Source: Austropuccinia psidii (lineage: Eukaryota; Basidiomycota; Pucciniomycetes; Pucciniales; Sphaerophragmiaceae). Taken from it: DNA of 64,000 nt. Shown one piece after another: positions 13,259 through 25,636 of this stretch. The stretch is taken from positions 67,631,112 through 67,695,111 of the forward strand of contig JALGQZ010000004.1 of NCBI GenBank assembly GCA_023105745.1, in the 5' to 3' direction. The position numbers were made by a program, and so were the translations under genes. The first letter of the stretch is position 1. Each line of letters begins with the position of its first letter. The notes under the pieces are model-generated. The model worked only from the letters and a program-made list of their open reading frames with translations, was not told the origin of the DNA and made no database searches.

Positions 13259-13731
13259 TTTGGGGGCCCAGCCGTGATATTTTACCTGTGACATATTTTT
13301 TACTCTTTTTAAATCTTTTTTTCTTATATTGAAAAATTTAAAATCATATAAAAAATACTTATAATCCAAAAAATCCATAAAAAATAATTTTTTTTCATAT
13401 CATAAGTGAGGCTTAAATTTTTATTTCTTTTTTTGAAATATCCTTTTTTACTTAATTAATTGGCTTTTTCATTAATTTTAGTGTCTGATAACGTGGTAAG
13501 ACAAGAAAACATTGAAACAGCCTCAACAGTAACCAGCATTATCCCTGCCAGTACTGTTAATTCTGATCATAATAGTACTGTTATTGTGACTCAGAATAAT
13601 CAACCTGAACCAATATCTTCTGAATTGATTAACTTGGATATAAGTAATACTCTTCAGAAAGCTAAGAATTTGGCCAATAGTAAGTTTTTTGACGTAAAAA
13701 ATACTATTTTAAGCCTTTTTCAACCATAATT
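13259..13731 (+). other. Primer binding site and leader of retro A
   Basis: Two bases after the LTR, TGGGGGCCCAGC begins at 13261. A TGG start is expected for a site complementary to a tRNA 3' CCA end. The rest is an AT-rich leader. An open frame at 13460-13729 has no ATG at its start and is most likely leader, though a coding role cannot be excluded. Confidence 0.6.
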
Positions 13732-15123
13732 ATGCCTTCAACCAGGTCAGGAGCCAGCTACAACCCCTCAAGCAGCTCCCAAAAAGGTAATAGACGTGAT
13801 TATGGCAGAGGTCAATCAGGTACAGAAGGAAAAGGGTCAGTTGATGACTTCCAAACAACTAAAATAGGTAATTCTGAAGCTGATAATACCATTTTACCTT
13901 CAAAAAGAGCTGACACCGCCACAACAAGCCTCTGTGGACATATACAAAGCCAGCCACAGTGCATACAACAATGCACTACAATTCAAGGAGTACCAGATGC
14001 TTGCAGACCTGTGGAAGAATTGCATGAATTCTTATCTGACAGTAAGAAAATTCCTGGGCCATCCCAACACTTGCAAATTGCTCAATGAATGGCATCCATT
14101 GATGGAGAAGAAAAACATGATGCTTTTGACACTAGAATGGAGGAAAAACAACCCTCCACCACCCAAACCAGTGCCAAAAACAGCCCCAGTGGCCAGCAGC
14201 AGCAATTCCAACATGAAAAAGCAGCCACAAACTCCAAAAAAGGGCAAAGGGAAGGCACCAGCCCCAAAACCTTACAGCCAGGGCTACAGAATCCCAAAGA
14301 TTCAGCAGGATGCCATGGAAAATGTATTTCAGATGGCCAGAACCATGATGGAATTACAGAAGAAGGAGGAACCCAGATTAAGGTTCCAGAAATGATTTCT
14401 GACATATTTGATTCCATCCCAGAGTTGTATAATGCTATAAATGACGTGAAAAAACATCTTTCTGATAAAAATGAAACCATTTGTAACAACATTAAAACAA
14501 ACAACCTGAGTCTGTGCCAAATTAATGAAACACTTATGTGTTTTGAAAAAGTTTTAAGGACAATTAAAAATTCCAATAATGATAATTCTTCTAACAATAA
14601 AATAAATGAACAATCTGCCATTATTAGAGAATTAACAGATAAATATTCTAAAGTGAATATTGATGACATAATTGAAACAAGAATTAAACAAGCCATAAAT
14701 ATTATCAAAACAGATAACAAGAAAGTCCTTGATGACATTTCAAATTCATTTACTGAAGTAAAGACATATACCATTGCCTTGAAAATGTGTTTTGATGCCT
14801 CACAAGAAGAAGTATCAAAATTTTCAATGAAATTGAATCAAGTCACTGCTGATAATACAAGACAAACAGAGTTATGGCAAGAACTGACACATAAGGAAGA
14901 CATGTATAAAATTGAAGTAATAAATTTAATACAAAGCTTCCAACATGAATACAGAAATTCCCAAAGGTGTAGCAACAGTAAAATGAATGACATTGAACAA
15001 ATACTGAACACCTTACCAAGAATGTCTACACCTCTAAATCAAAATGAGGGCACAAGAATTTCAAATCCACAAGTATTGGATCCTGATAATTCACAATTAA
15101 AAAATGAATTATCTACTTCTTGA
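13732..15123 (+). CDS. Retro A ORF1, N-terminal gag-associated protein (interrupted)
   Basis: An ATG at 13732 opens a frame that reads to 15121-15123 with one TGA at 14086-14088, directly followed by an ATG. The predicted protein is low in complexity at the N-terminus (Ser, Gln, Lys rich). From about residue 215 it is strongly helical and rich in Asn, Ile, Lys and Glu, as expected of a coiled coil. No catalytic motif is visible. It precedes the capsid-like part of gag, which lies in the next frame. A second overlapping frame at 13934-14395 is proline/lysine rich. I believe the TGA and the frame change are defects of this copy rather than the family state, but only relatives could show it. Confidence 0.6.
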
Positions 15124-18100
15124 AAGAAGTTCCAAAACTTAAAGAATGGCCTCACTTCAGTGGTGAAGGAGAGTATGACCATATGGAATTCATTAGAGGT
15201 ATTGACATGATTAAAGAGGATTTTGAATTACCAGAAAGATTGGTAACAGCCAGGTTTAATACCTTGTTTACCAGATCAGCTCACAGATGGTACATCAAAA
15301 TAAGACAAGCACATGGACACCAGAGTTGGACTTGGTGGAAAACCCAAATCATCAACAAATGGGCAAATGATGCTTGGAGGTTTAAAGTTGAAACAGCCTT
15401 TGAAACTGCCAAATTTAATGCTGATAAAGACAGAGCCTTACCATGGTTTTGCCAACAAAAGGGCAGACTAACAGCATTATATCCTGACATGTCAGAATTT
15501 ATGATCCATAGGAAAATTCTAAGACAATGTGGAGGTGACTTAGAGCATGCTGTCAAAAGCAGGACTACTGAACAATCTTCAGCAGAAGATATTATCAATA
15601 TACTAGAAGAAGTAACCACCAGAACCAAAATTGGTTCTAGTAGGGTGAATCTCAAAACAAGGTTTAATACACCTTGGAAAGATTCTGTGGACAAAAACCC
15701 CAAAGAAAATTCTAGTAATATTAAAAATAAATCTGCAGATACAGTCAGAAAATGCCATATTTGCCAAAGCACCACCCATTTAGCCAATACATGTCCAAAA
15801 AGGGGGAAAATCAATGAAATTGACATTGAAAAGGAACCAGATGTTGAAAAAGAAGACATAATTGAAGACAATTCAGATGATAAGTCATCCATATTTTCTG
15901 AATCTTCAAAAGATATAGAAAATATCAATGCCACTTTTGACATCATGGAATCTTATTCCCACTTGCCACAATTGAGCAATGGTCAAGTTGACTTATCAAA
16001 AATTCAAGATGCACAACTTATGAAAACAAAACCAAACAGAGGGAAAGGTTATACAGCTGGTAATTCCTGTATAACAGAAGTGGTGATTGACAACAAGCCC
16101 ACCAAACCTTTGCTTGACCCAGGAGCCTTCTGCTCTTGTGTTGGAAAATCTTTTCTTAAGACTTGTGTACCAAACTTTGAAGACCAATTGTTACCAATTG
16201 ATGGAATAAAATTCAACAGTGCAAGTAAACCAATGAAAGCATTAGGAATCTTTGAGACCAATGTCATATTCCCACACATAAATGGGAATTTAAGGATCAC
16301 AGCTGAATTTGTTGTTATGGAAAATTGCTCTAGTACCCATTTTATATTGGGAAATGACTATTTAATCATGTATGGAATAGATTTAAATAATAAAAAAGAC
16401 AGATACTTTACAATTGGGGACAATAAGCGCCAGAAATTTGCCTTTTTACCATTTAAAAGACAAATTACAGTAAACAAAGTATCACCAGTCAACTTAGAGT
16501 TAGAGAAATTCAAGTCTGAACAGTTAAATGAGGCTGAAATTAGCCTTCATCTGACTGATAAACAAGAAAATGAACTTTCTTCCCTTTTGTATGACCACAG
16601 AGGAGCATTTGCTACAGACAAAGAACCTCTGGGAGCAATTATTGGTCATGAAGTTGACATCATTCTTAACATTGAGAGACCTTATCCACCACTCTTAAGA
16701 AGACCTGCTTATCCAGCAAGTCCAAAATCAAGAGAAGCTCTAGAAATTCATATCAAAGAACTTCTGGACCTTGGTGTAATAAGAAAAGTGGGCCACAATG
16801 AGGAAGTAGAAATAACTACACCAGTCATAGTGGCGTGGCATAATGGAAAATCCAGAATGGTTGGGGACTTTAGAGCTCTGAACACTTACACTGTCCCAGA
16901 CAGATACCCAATACCAAAAATCCAAATTTCCCTTACTCAAATATCTCAAGCAGTGTATATAACCACTATGGATGCCCTTAAAGGATTCCATCAAAATGTG
17001 GTAACACCAAGAGCAAGAAAATACTTGAGAATTATTGTTCATTGTGGAGTGTATGAATACTTAAGGATGCCCTTTGGTATCAAAAATGCACCTTCACACT
17101 TCCAAAGAATGATGAATGAAATCTTCCCTGAAGAACTCTCAGAGGGATGGTTAATCATTTACATTGATGACATTATTATCTGTTCAAAGACTTGGGAGGA
17201 GCACATGTACAGATTATCAAGAGTTTTAACAAAAATCCAATCAGTAAACATGAAAATCTCCTTAAAGAAATGTCATTTTGGATTTAAAGAACTTAAGGCA
17301 CTAGGACATGTTGTATCTGGTTTGTCCCTTGGAATTGATAAAAACAAAGTTGCAGCAGTATTGTTACAGCCCATGCCTCAGAATAAGAAGGAAATTCAGT
17401 CATTATTAGGTTTTGCAGGATATTACAGGAAACACATTAAAGATTTTGCATCCATAGCAAGACCACTTTATAAGTTGTGTGACAAAGACACAGTATTTGA
17501 GATGACTGTTGACAGAGTCAAAGCTTTTGAAGCTCTAAGAGAAGAATTGACCACTGCTCCACTCTTACTGATGCCAGACTTTAAATTGCCTTTCAAACTG
17601 TATATTGATGCATCAGGGGATGGACTAGGTGCTGCACTTCACCAAGTTCAGATCATAAATGATAAACCTGTAGAAGGACCCATATGTTTCATATCCAGGC
17701 AAATCAAACCAACTGAAGCCAGATATGGAGCAAGTCAAATGGAATGTCTATGCCTTGTCTGGGCCTTGGAGAAATTGAATTACTTCTTAGAGGGATGTGT
17801 TTTTGAAGTAATAACAGATTGTACAGCTGTCAAATCACTTTTGAACATGAAAACACCTAACAGACACATGCTCAGATGGCAAATAGCCATACAAGAATAC
17901 AGAGGCAATATGACTATTGTTCATAAGGATGGGAATATTCATAAAAATGCAGATGGACTAAGCAGATGGCCATTACCAAATAATACTGATAATCCTGATT
18001 ATGTTCCAGAAGAAGTTTCACCACAAATCCCAATAGAAGGAATAAGTGTTACAGACTTGAACACCACCTTCTTTGAAGAAGTCAGAAGTAGCTACACTCA

Positions 18101-18450
18101 AGATAAGAATTGTAGCATCTTATGCCAATTACTTAACAAAGACTGTAAAGACAACTCTCTAATACATGCCTTGGATGAAGTATGGAGAAAATCTTATGAT
18201 GAAGGAAGATTTCACCTACTAGATGGTATAATTTACCACAGAACCAAGCACACATGTGTCATGACAGTTGTAGACAGGTCATTAATCAATCTTGTACTGA
18301 AGGAATGCCATGATAGTCCCTTTTCAGGACATCTGTCTGAAGACAGAACAAGAGAGAAAGTAAAGACCTGCATATGGTGGCCAATGTGGCAGAAAGATGT
18401 TGCAGAATATTGCAAAACCTGTGACAGATGCCAAAAGGCAAATAAATCCA
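15120..18450 (+). CDS. Retro A gag-pol polyprotein, 5' part (capsid, protease, RT, RNase H, integrase zinc domain)
   Basis: The frame has no ATG at its start and opens at about 15108 in the frame after ORF1, so expression would need frameshifting or repair. Domains in order: retrotransposon gag/capsid (about residues 1-190, WYIKIRQ and [10 protein letters not shown]); CCHC zinc knuckle [14 protein letters not shown] near residue 215; aspartic protease with [10 protein letters not shown] near residue 330 (D-P-G instead of the usual D-T/S-G) and ILGNDY; reverse transcriptase with YIDD near residue 680; RNase H with YIDASGDG and [11 protein letters not shown]; integrase H2C2 finger ending [13 protein letters not shown]. 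It is cut at 18450 by the CACTA element and resumes at 39103. With one CCA removed, the junction codons read K-S-T-G-K-R in frame. Confidence 0.9.
18448..18450. repeat. Target site duplication CCA of the young CACTA element (left)
   Basis: CCA lies immediately left of the element and again at 39100-39102. Removing the element and one CCA restores the integrase reading frame exactly. A 3-bp duplication is the CACTA (EnSpm/CMC) hallmark. Confidence 0.9.
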
Positions 18451-18496
18451 CACCGGGGCGAATCTCGTGTCAATCGTCGGCGATTGACTTCACGTC
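18451..18496 (+). repeat. Left terminal inverted repeat of the CACTA element
   Basis: It matches the reverse complement of 39054-39099 at 42 of 46 positions. Within it, 18469-18488 forms a hairpin: GTCAATCG, loop TCGG, CGATTGAC. All four mismatches with the right repeat are CpG versus TpG/CpA. Confidence 0.92.
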
Positions 18497-18570
18497 AAGC
18501 AAACGTCAAGCAGGATAAAAGTCGAGCTCACGTCAAGCGAAAATCAAGCGAATGTCGAGCACACGTCACA
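18497..18570 (+). repeat. Subterminal CGTCAAGC repeats, left end
   Basis: ACGTCAAGC occurs at 18492-18500, 18503-18511 and 18530-18538, with variants ATCAAGCG and TGTCGAGC to about 18560. Short clustered subterminal repeats are typical transposase-binding sites in CACTA elements. The right end has related CGTCA motifs at 38945-38985. Confidence 0.6.
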
Positions 18571-18782
18571 CTCTGGTCTTACACCAAATCCTGTGACATC
18601 CAATAATATTGGTTCCCCTGTGCCTTCAACTCAGATTCCTCACCGCCTGATCATCCCACAACCGTCCAATGATTGGTAAAAATTACACCAGACCCGCCTG
18701 TTTGCACACACACACATCAAAGATGTCCTTCAGCCAGTCTTGATGTAGGCGGGGGGTTTGACTTCACCAGGTCATCCATGAA

Positions 18783-18948
18783 GTGTGCGTGTGCATGCGT
18801 GGGGGCGGGTGCGTTTGCGTGTGCATTGGCGTGTGCGGGTGCGTGTGCGTGTGCGGGTGCGTGGGCGTGTGCATTGGCGTGTGCCGGTGGGTGTGCGTGT
18901 GCGTGTGCATTGGCGCGTGCGGGTGCACATGCGGGTGTGGGTACGCAA
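18783..18948 (+). repeat. GTGTGCG-type low-complexity tract
   Basis: About 165 bp of alternating GT/GC-rich sequence built from GTGTGCG, GGTGCGT and GCATTGGC units. It is open in several frames on both strands only because it is repetitive. It lies between the left end and the 3' end of the transposase gene. Confidence 0.85.
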
Positions 18949-19204
18949 AAGCCCATTCCGCTTCCAACATGATGATGGCGCAGTTAGAAATTTTGGATGC
19001 TGTGAAAGGTGAGTGTGTGGGTCATTTGATCATTGGACTTGGCTTATTCACACTGTACCCAATGTCAAAATAGTAACTTCTTTGTGGCAATGTGAAATAA
19101 TGGGATTTGCTTGTCACAATGGAATGTCTCTGTCACTAAATTTTGAGGCAATTATTTCACTAGCAAAATTGCTAATGAATCTGAGAGATTTGCATTTTAG
19201 TAGA

Positions 19205-22200
19205 CTAAATATCATGAAATAACGGCTTTATCATTACAAGCAGTCCACATGACAGAGCTTTGTTATCATACAATCCACAGTTACCTTCTATTTCTTCTTC
19301 AGATATAATCAAGTGTCCATCATCAAAACCAACAGCTTTATAAATATTCAGATGCGGCCAATCTGGTAGGAAATTCACATCAATCTTCAAAGGTTTTAAA
19401 ATCAGAAAGTTATTGTTCAGTATGCTAGATGGCTCAGAGACTTTGAAAATGCTATCAATAATACCAAATTGTCGTGAGTTGCCCCTCAGAAAACATATCA
19501 CACTGTTGCTGATATTTTTGGATTCAGTTGAAAATATATTGTTCCCAATATTAATGTTTGAAACTGGAAAATACCAAGGTGAGACAATCCTTGAAGTGGG
19601 AGGACTTGTGGATTGCACGGTAGTGTCTAAGCTGATCCAATCAACTATTTCCCTTGTTGCATGAAAAGTCTGTAAGTACTCAACCAGGCAATCATAATTT
19701 TGTTGGTCATGGCGGGATGGCTTGTTATATTTATGGTGATTGAACACGGCAGGTGGCTGTGATTCGAAAAGCTGTTTTATTTCACATGGCACAGATGGGG
19801 ATTTCAGGAGAACGGAAAGGTTGGAACATCGACAGATATGTTGAAGTAAGGTTTTATCTATATCATCTATTCAGAGTTGCAAAAAGTTAGTCTTATTCAG
19901 TTCAGGTGTTTAATCAATGTGAATATATTGATCTTATTAATTGACTTACATATCTTGTTATTTGTTGGCATCTTTGCAAATACTCCAATCAAGCGCTCAT
20001 AACCCCATGTGGCTGAGGCTTGTGCTGGGCCCCAACGTTGGAAGAGTTCGGGAATATGATCAGCAAAATGATGATTTGGTTTACTTTTCTGTTTTGGGAA
20101 CAGGTGTTGATTGGAAAGGCGGAATTTTTTCCAATGTTCAGCAAATGCAGTCGCATCATCTATTGAAACAGTCCAGCTTGTGGCAATGTTGATAGCACTA
20201 ATCAAATGGAATGTATTCTTGGCTAGTTCATTTGCAAGTTCTTCTGACTGACCCATTTTTCTTTGAGTGTTGGCAGATTGGTGTGCATCTAATGACATCT
20301 GTTGACTGAGCATTAGAAATGGAATATAGACCTTATATAAGAGAGCCCATTCAGCGGCTTTTAAGCTACCATGAGAGGGGGAACCCATTTTGCGGGGAAC
20401 TCTTGTCCATGATGAGGGAATTATGGTCTCAGATATGATTTGTCGGAGATGCTCAAGAGCCTCACCCTTGATCTGGTGATCACTCAGTGCAGTGATATCC
20501 AATTCAGAGGGTATTTCAGAAGTGGGGATGTAATCGGCATCAAATGAAGGAATCTCCGCAGAACCACTAGATGGATGTTCTGTGTTAGGGGTGGGCATTG
20601 GGAAGTAGTTTTTTCGGGTGGAAGTAGTGGGGAGTGGCTCATTTATTATTTTTGCTGCGTCTCTTCTCAGGGAGCGGGCCTCTCTCAATGTGATTTTATC
20701 AAGAGAGCTGTTGGAGGTCATGGAATCTGAGTCTGAACTGTTGGTGTCATTGGATTTCCTGCGGGACCTGAAGTAAATTTTTGATTTCGCCTCTGGAATG
20801 CACAATTTGAAAGTTGCATGATCCTTCAAAATTCCAAGTATTAAATTATGCATTATGTCAAGATTAACCATTCTGGTTGCATCCCAATACGGAAGGTCTT
20901 CCAAAATTGAATATCGCACTCCATACTCAGAGAAAATTGCTTGTCTTTGTTGTGGGGTTGCCCGAAGCCATTTGGCAATGGTTGATTTATGACTTTGGTA
21001 TGAGCGCGTGTAGTGAAATTGAGGACCAATTTCTTCAATTTGAGCTTTGTGAATGGTGCAAAAATTACAAAAGTGGTTTCCTGAATGGGAAATAAATCCA
21101 GTAAGCTTGCGCATGGCAACCACATCTGCAATGGCTGTGAGGATGGCAACACGGATAAAGGATCCTGATGGACCTGTTGAGGTGGGTGCAAAATGGTAAC
21201 CTTGCCATAGCTCTTTGAGCTCGTTGATGAGTGGCATTAATAGATAATTCAATTGAAGCGCAGTTGGCTCCTTCGGACCAGGGATGATTCCTGCAACATA
21301 GACATTCTCGGGCTTCAATCTTTCACTTGGGGGGAGATTAAGACAAATAAGCATGATAGGTCCAATGCTAGCCAACCGGGTTGACTTTCCATGTGCATTA
21401 AACCAGTCCACATATATGGAGAAGGCCAATGCACCAGGAATGGACATGAATGGGGGGTCATGGATATTTCTGGTGCCAGTGAAGCGTCTCCAGACCAATC
21501 CATCCCAGACGTCACGTTTTGGGGAATCTTCGGGAGTTTGGGATTGTTGATGTTGATGCAGAATGTCCATAATTCCAGCCCGCTGGAGGAATCTGGCAAG
21601 CCAATTTTTGAATGGTTGATAAATGAAATGTTTTGTTGGTATAAATTTTTGCTTCATGTTGGTTGTGTTTTGGGTGTGGGGTTCAGATGAATAGATGAAT
21701 TTGCCTAATGATTGTGTGCAAGGGGGATCATGATCATTTGGGTCATTATGGCGTTGACAGTGGGGTTGGTCAGTTGTGACTGATTCAGTAAGGCCATTAA
21801 GAGAGAAAAATTGAGGACAACATATATAGTTTTGAATCACTGGCTCCAATTGGAGATGTTCAAATATGGTACTCAGATCTTGAGGTATATGGAATGCAGG
21901 AGCGGGGGGACCAGCTGAGCTTGAGATACTGGACTTGATCAGCAGGTTCAGGGCGGGGTTGAGTATGCGTGAAGCCCTGCGGGGTAAATTATACCTTAAT
22001 GATAGAATGGCAGATATTATCATTCCTAGGTCTTGTGGGGGAAGGGTTTGACTGCCACTATATGGTTTCTGTGCAGTTGAATTGAGACCCGCTGGAGTTG
22101 GGAAAGTGCTTTGGGTCAAACGTGAATAATCAGCTGGGAAGATTTGATCCAATAGAATTTGTGGGCACCCAGATCCTGATGCAGAAGTAGGGATGTTTGG

Positions 22201-22365
22201 AAGAGATTTGGGTGCAATGGTTGATTTGAGCTTTTTAATGTGCTGTTTATATTGGAAAGGTGTGAAGGCAACTCCTTGCCTATCACCCTCAGGGGAAGAA
22301 TGTGTTTGAGTTGAGCAGTGTTGACACATGCATATACGCATTGAGGAATATGGCCGGGTTGTCAT
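19205..22365 (-). CDS. Tnp2-type (CACTA/Plavaka-like) transposase
   Basis: The transposase would excise and insert the element by binding its ends. Model: exon 1 22365-19950, intron 19949-19867 (donor GTAAGT, acceptor TAG), exon 2 19866-19205; 1025 aa, phases consistent. The ATG at 22363-22365 starts just before a C-x-C-x2-C motif (residues 12-17) like the N-terminal cysteines of Tnp2 relatives. Core landmarks: VDWFN near 320, AIADVVA near 412, SHSGNHFCNFC near 422-433 and LDIMHNLILGILKDH near 498-512, the order seen in the Transposase_21/Tnp2 family. The C-terminal exon ends with a conserved-looking GFDDGH and GNCGLY stretch. No stop or frameshift is visible, so it may be active. It is transcribed away from ORF2 across a 903-bp shared upstream region. 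Confidence 0.88.
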
Positions 22366-23268
22366 TGTTGCAGGAATTGGGAGTACGGTTGGTTTGTGTA
22401 TAAATATCTATGGTTGATGTGAAAGTGTTTAGGAGTGTTATTAATTGGAAATAAAATTCAGTGATTATTTATGAAGGGGGAGATGATTTGAGCCAGCTGA
22501 GGATTTTATCCCATTTGTAATGGAGCATGAGCTGCAGTGGATAAAGTTTAACATGTCTCATCTGGATGGCGGAATTGGTTAGGCGTTTAATTGGGTAAAA
22601 TGCCATGCTTCTCAATGCTCATACATATTCTAGTTTATTTACACATTGTGATAGTGCGGGTTTGACCATTGTGTACGCTGGCACGCCATCGTACATGGTT
22701 TAAACCTTATTACAGACATAACTATATAACTCTATTACATAAGGGGTTGGAGTGCAGCTAAAGTCTTGGTATTTGGTTTGAGTACGGCGGGCTTTGAATC
22801 AGTTGGAATGTGATTTGGATTGTCTTGCCTTTCGTGAAAAGGTGATGTCTCTTTTGTGGGTAAATCCTTCATGAATATACCCCTTTACAGATGTACACTG
22901 TTGGGGAATTTCAATGCATATATTGGCAGTTTGGATAATTCACAAAATGTGACAATGGGGAGGCGGAAATGTAACCAAATATGATTACCTATGGATGATG
23001 GGTCCCCTTTCAGATCAAGGAAATATCACATTATATGCTGGTAGGCCGTGCAGGGTGGTTTCCGACAAAAGCGGACGAGCTCAAGAGGAGGCAGGGAGGA
23101 TTCTCCTCAAAAGAGTCTTATCCGACTTCCACACAACACTTAGTTCCAACTATTCATAGAATTTCTCTATTCTAAATTTGAAAAGATTTCATCTCATATC
23201 ACTCTATTTTATCATAATACTGAGGTGTTTTATCTAGTTAAAAATATTACTGTACTTTTTCGGCCCTT
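22366..23268. promoter_or_regulatory. Shared divergent upstream region of transposase and ORF2
   Basis: The 903 bp between two divergent start codons hold no gene. It contains one 24-bp palindromic motif (22673-22696), about 310 bp upstream of the transposase ATG and 570 bp upstream of the ORF2 ATG. No clear TATA box stands out for either gene. Confidence 0.6.
22673..22696. promoter_or_regulatory. 24-bp palindromic motif P1
   Basis: Left half TGTACGCTGGCA, right half CGCCATCGTACA. It shares the TGTACG..GGC/GCC..CGTACA plan of the other motifs in the element, but here neither CGG nor CCG triplet is intact. Confidence 0.65.
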
Positions 23269-25330
23269 ATGTCATCTTTCAAGTCACATAAATCCCGTTC
23301 AGGTTCTGTTCATGACTCAAATAGTGAATCTAGCATAGAATATGTTCAAACACAGTCACCATTGAGTCCCAACATTCCTCTCACAACCCCTATCGCATCC
23401 TCAATGAATGTATCAGGTCTTAACATTGATGTGGGCAATCCAAAGGCTCCAACTTCAAGCACTTGGTCGATCCCAAATATTTCCGTCACTCCAATTCCCC
23501 CGAATCCCACTAATACACAAATTCATGTGTCTCAGGGGCCAGAAGGCACACCTCAAATCTCCTCACACGCTAATCCCCAATCAAAATTTCCACGTGAGTT
23601 CCTCCTTAATCCCGGTCGGAGTCCAGTCGCATCCCAGGATCCCTTTGGCCAAAGTAAACAGCCAACCCTCAATATTCCATCAGGATCGCAGGTTCATGTG
23701 GGTGATGAAAGGCGCGTGGATGGGGGGCGACGAAAAAGACCTTTGGAAAATGTAACTTGGAGCGGTCTGTCGGAGGGAAATCCAGTATTGACGCTTCATC
23801 AAAGTAAGTCATTTGAATTTTGGAGTAGAAACTTATTCATGATTTGATATGTTTGTTTCATGGGTTAGACATGGCACCTAAAGGCAAGTCAGTCCGATCT
23901 CAGGAGCCAATTGAAGATCGTGAGGATGACCAGTCTTCATTAATGTTTTGATGTGTTAACTGATGATTTGCATAGCAGGGGATGAACTTTATGCGTCTTC
24001 ACCTCTGGTCCATAAAGAGAAAGTCAGTGGACGTCATCATCCATATGCCTCCAAACCAAGAACGGGTCATGCCAGTACATCAAGAGAAACAATGGTGGAT
24101 GATGAGGATGAGAACATGTCTCCGACTCAAAGTGAAAGAAATGATGAACCAAGGAGGGACAATTTCACAGCGCATGAGCAAGGCACTCAATCAAATAGTG
24201 AGCTCACCCATCCTCAGCTGGGCCTCGCCCAGAGTATGCTTGAACAATCCGAGGTCAGACAGCAAAGGAACCAGGCCCGCAAAGCTCACAATGTGGCGAA
24301 ACGTGCAAGCCAGAAGGAGCAACAAAAATGGCTGAAGGCAGAACTTCCAGAGAATGTCCATGGAATGAGATCAGCAGTACACGCACATTCCCTGTTCCTA
24401 CTCAAAGTTAGGGATAAGGATTTTTCCTCACTACCAACACCACCCAGCACAGAAGAGCGTGAAATTGCAATTCAAGTGGCTGGTCATCTCGGTTATGTCC
24501 CCGAGGATGTGTTCAATGAGCCATCAACACAGGTTCAGTCTCAGGGTTTCCAAAGCTACTGCGAAAATGAGCTCCACAAGCTAGGACTAAAGCGATTCAC
24601 TTGGGACTGGGAGAGCTCATGGCAACATCCGTTCAACGAGCTGATGTCTATGGTGTTTTACCGTACATTCCGTCTCGCACTTGTCAGCACTGAGTATCAT
24701 CACTACTGTTGGAACAAGGATCATAACAACTATGGGGTCGTGGCGGCTTTAATGGAGCGATATTTCACTTATTTGAAAAGAGAATGGAAGTCTATTCAAA
24801 AGGATGCCGAGTATTTGGTAAAAAAGAAAGAGAATCAAAAGCTCGCAAAGATTCGTCAAAGAGTTAGTTACTGTATCTCTTCTTCATTGTGGACCAAGTC
24901 TGATGATGATCTACTTGATTATGTGCAGACCTGTGAGCGCCGTCGTGAATGGTGTGATACGGCTAAATTTCCCATCCTAGCATCACAATTCAATGACCCT
25001 CGAGTATGCTCAGATACTGAGGAGGTACTGGAAAATGGCCGTCAAGTTTACCGCAAAGTGGGATTACGCTGGCGCTCCCAGTTATTTAATGATTTGGTAT
25101 TGAAAATGGATAGAGACATAGAGTTTTGTAATCGGATTAAAAAAAAGGGTAAAAAAACTATTGATAGATTGCCAGAATTACGATTGACAGATGATGGTGA
25201 TATTCCGGAAGGCCTATCATTTCAGGTATTTGATCAAGATTGGCTCAAAGGCTGTAGTAAGATGCAGACTAGCGCCCTCAAGATACTTGACATGCCAGTT
25301 ATTAGGCCTAATGGTGATGCTCTGCAATAA
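23269..25330 (+). CDS. ORF2, conserved element protein of unknown function
   Basis: Model: exon 1 23269-23803, intron to 23868 (GTAAGT..TAG), exon 2 23869-23919, intron to 23978 (GTGAGG..CAG), exon 3 23979-25330; 645 aa with matching phases. Residues 1-195 are Ser/Pro/Thr rich and probably disordered. A basic stretch (RQQRNQARKAHNVAKRASQKEQQ) near residues 275-297 could bind nucleic acid or enter the nucleus. The remaining 350 residues are a well-ordered, Trp/Tyr-rich domain (WDWESSWQHPFNEL, YHHYCWNKDHNNYGV) that I do not recognise. It sits where CACTA elements often carry a second, TnpA-like protein, which is only positional evidence. Its 3' end lies 306 bp from that of the convergent helicase gene. 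A decayed copy lies at 5380-6842. Confidence 0.82.
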
Positions 25331-25636
25331 CTTAGTAATTGGTCACGGTATAGCACTGTGACAAATTAAAATTTTGTGAATTATTTGTGCAGGTGTAATA
25401 AAATCTGATTATTATCTCTTAAGGATGCAACAACTTGCTAAATATGTTAGAATATAGACAATATGAATTGAAATGTATCACCGTCTCCCTTGCAATAATA
25501 CTCTATTGCTCATTTTCATTGAGGAAATATTGAAGAAGTTCGATCCAGCTCATGGTGTTCATAATTGTGGACCTGTGCCAGAGTCAACAGGAGTTATCAA
25601 CTTTGTCAATCACAAATTATATAATATCAGTAAGGC

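Noticed and set aside
13460..13729. 89-aa frame in the retro A leader
   Set aside because: No ATG at its start and AT-rich composition; kept as leader.
15120..15122. TTG as a start codon for retro A gag-pol
   Set aside because: The frame is open only from about 15108 and follows directly on ORF1 in another frame, so fusion by frameshift or a private indel is more likely than TTG initiation.
18673..18972. Several frames through the GTGTGCG tract
   Set aside because: Low-complexity sequence, open on both strands.
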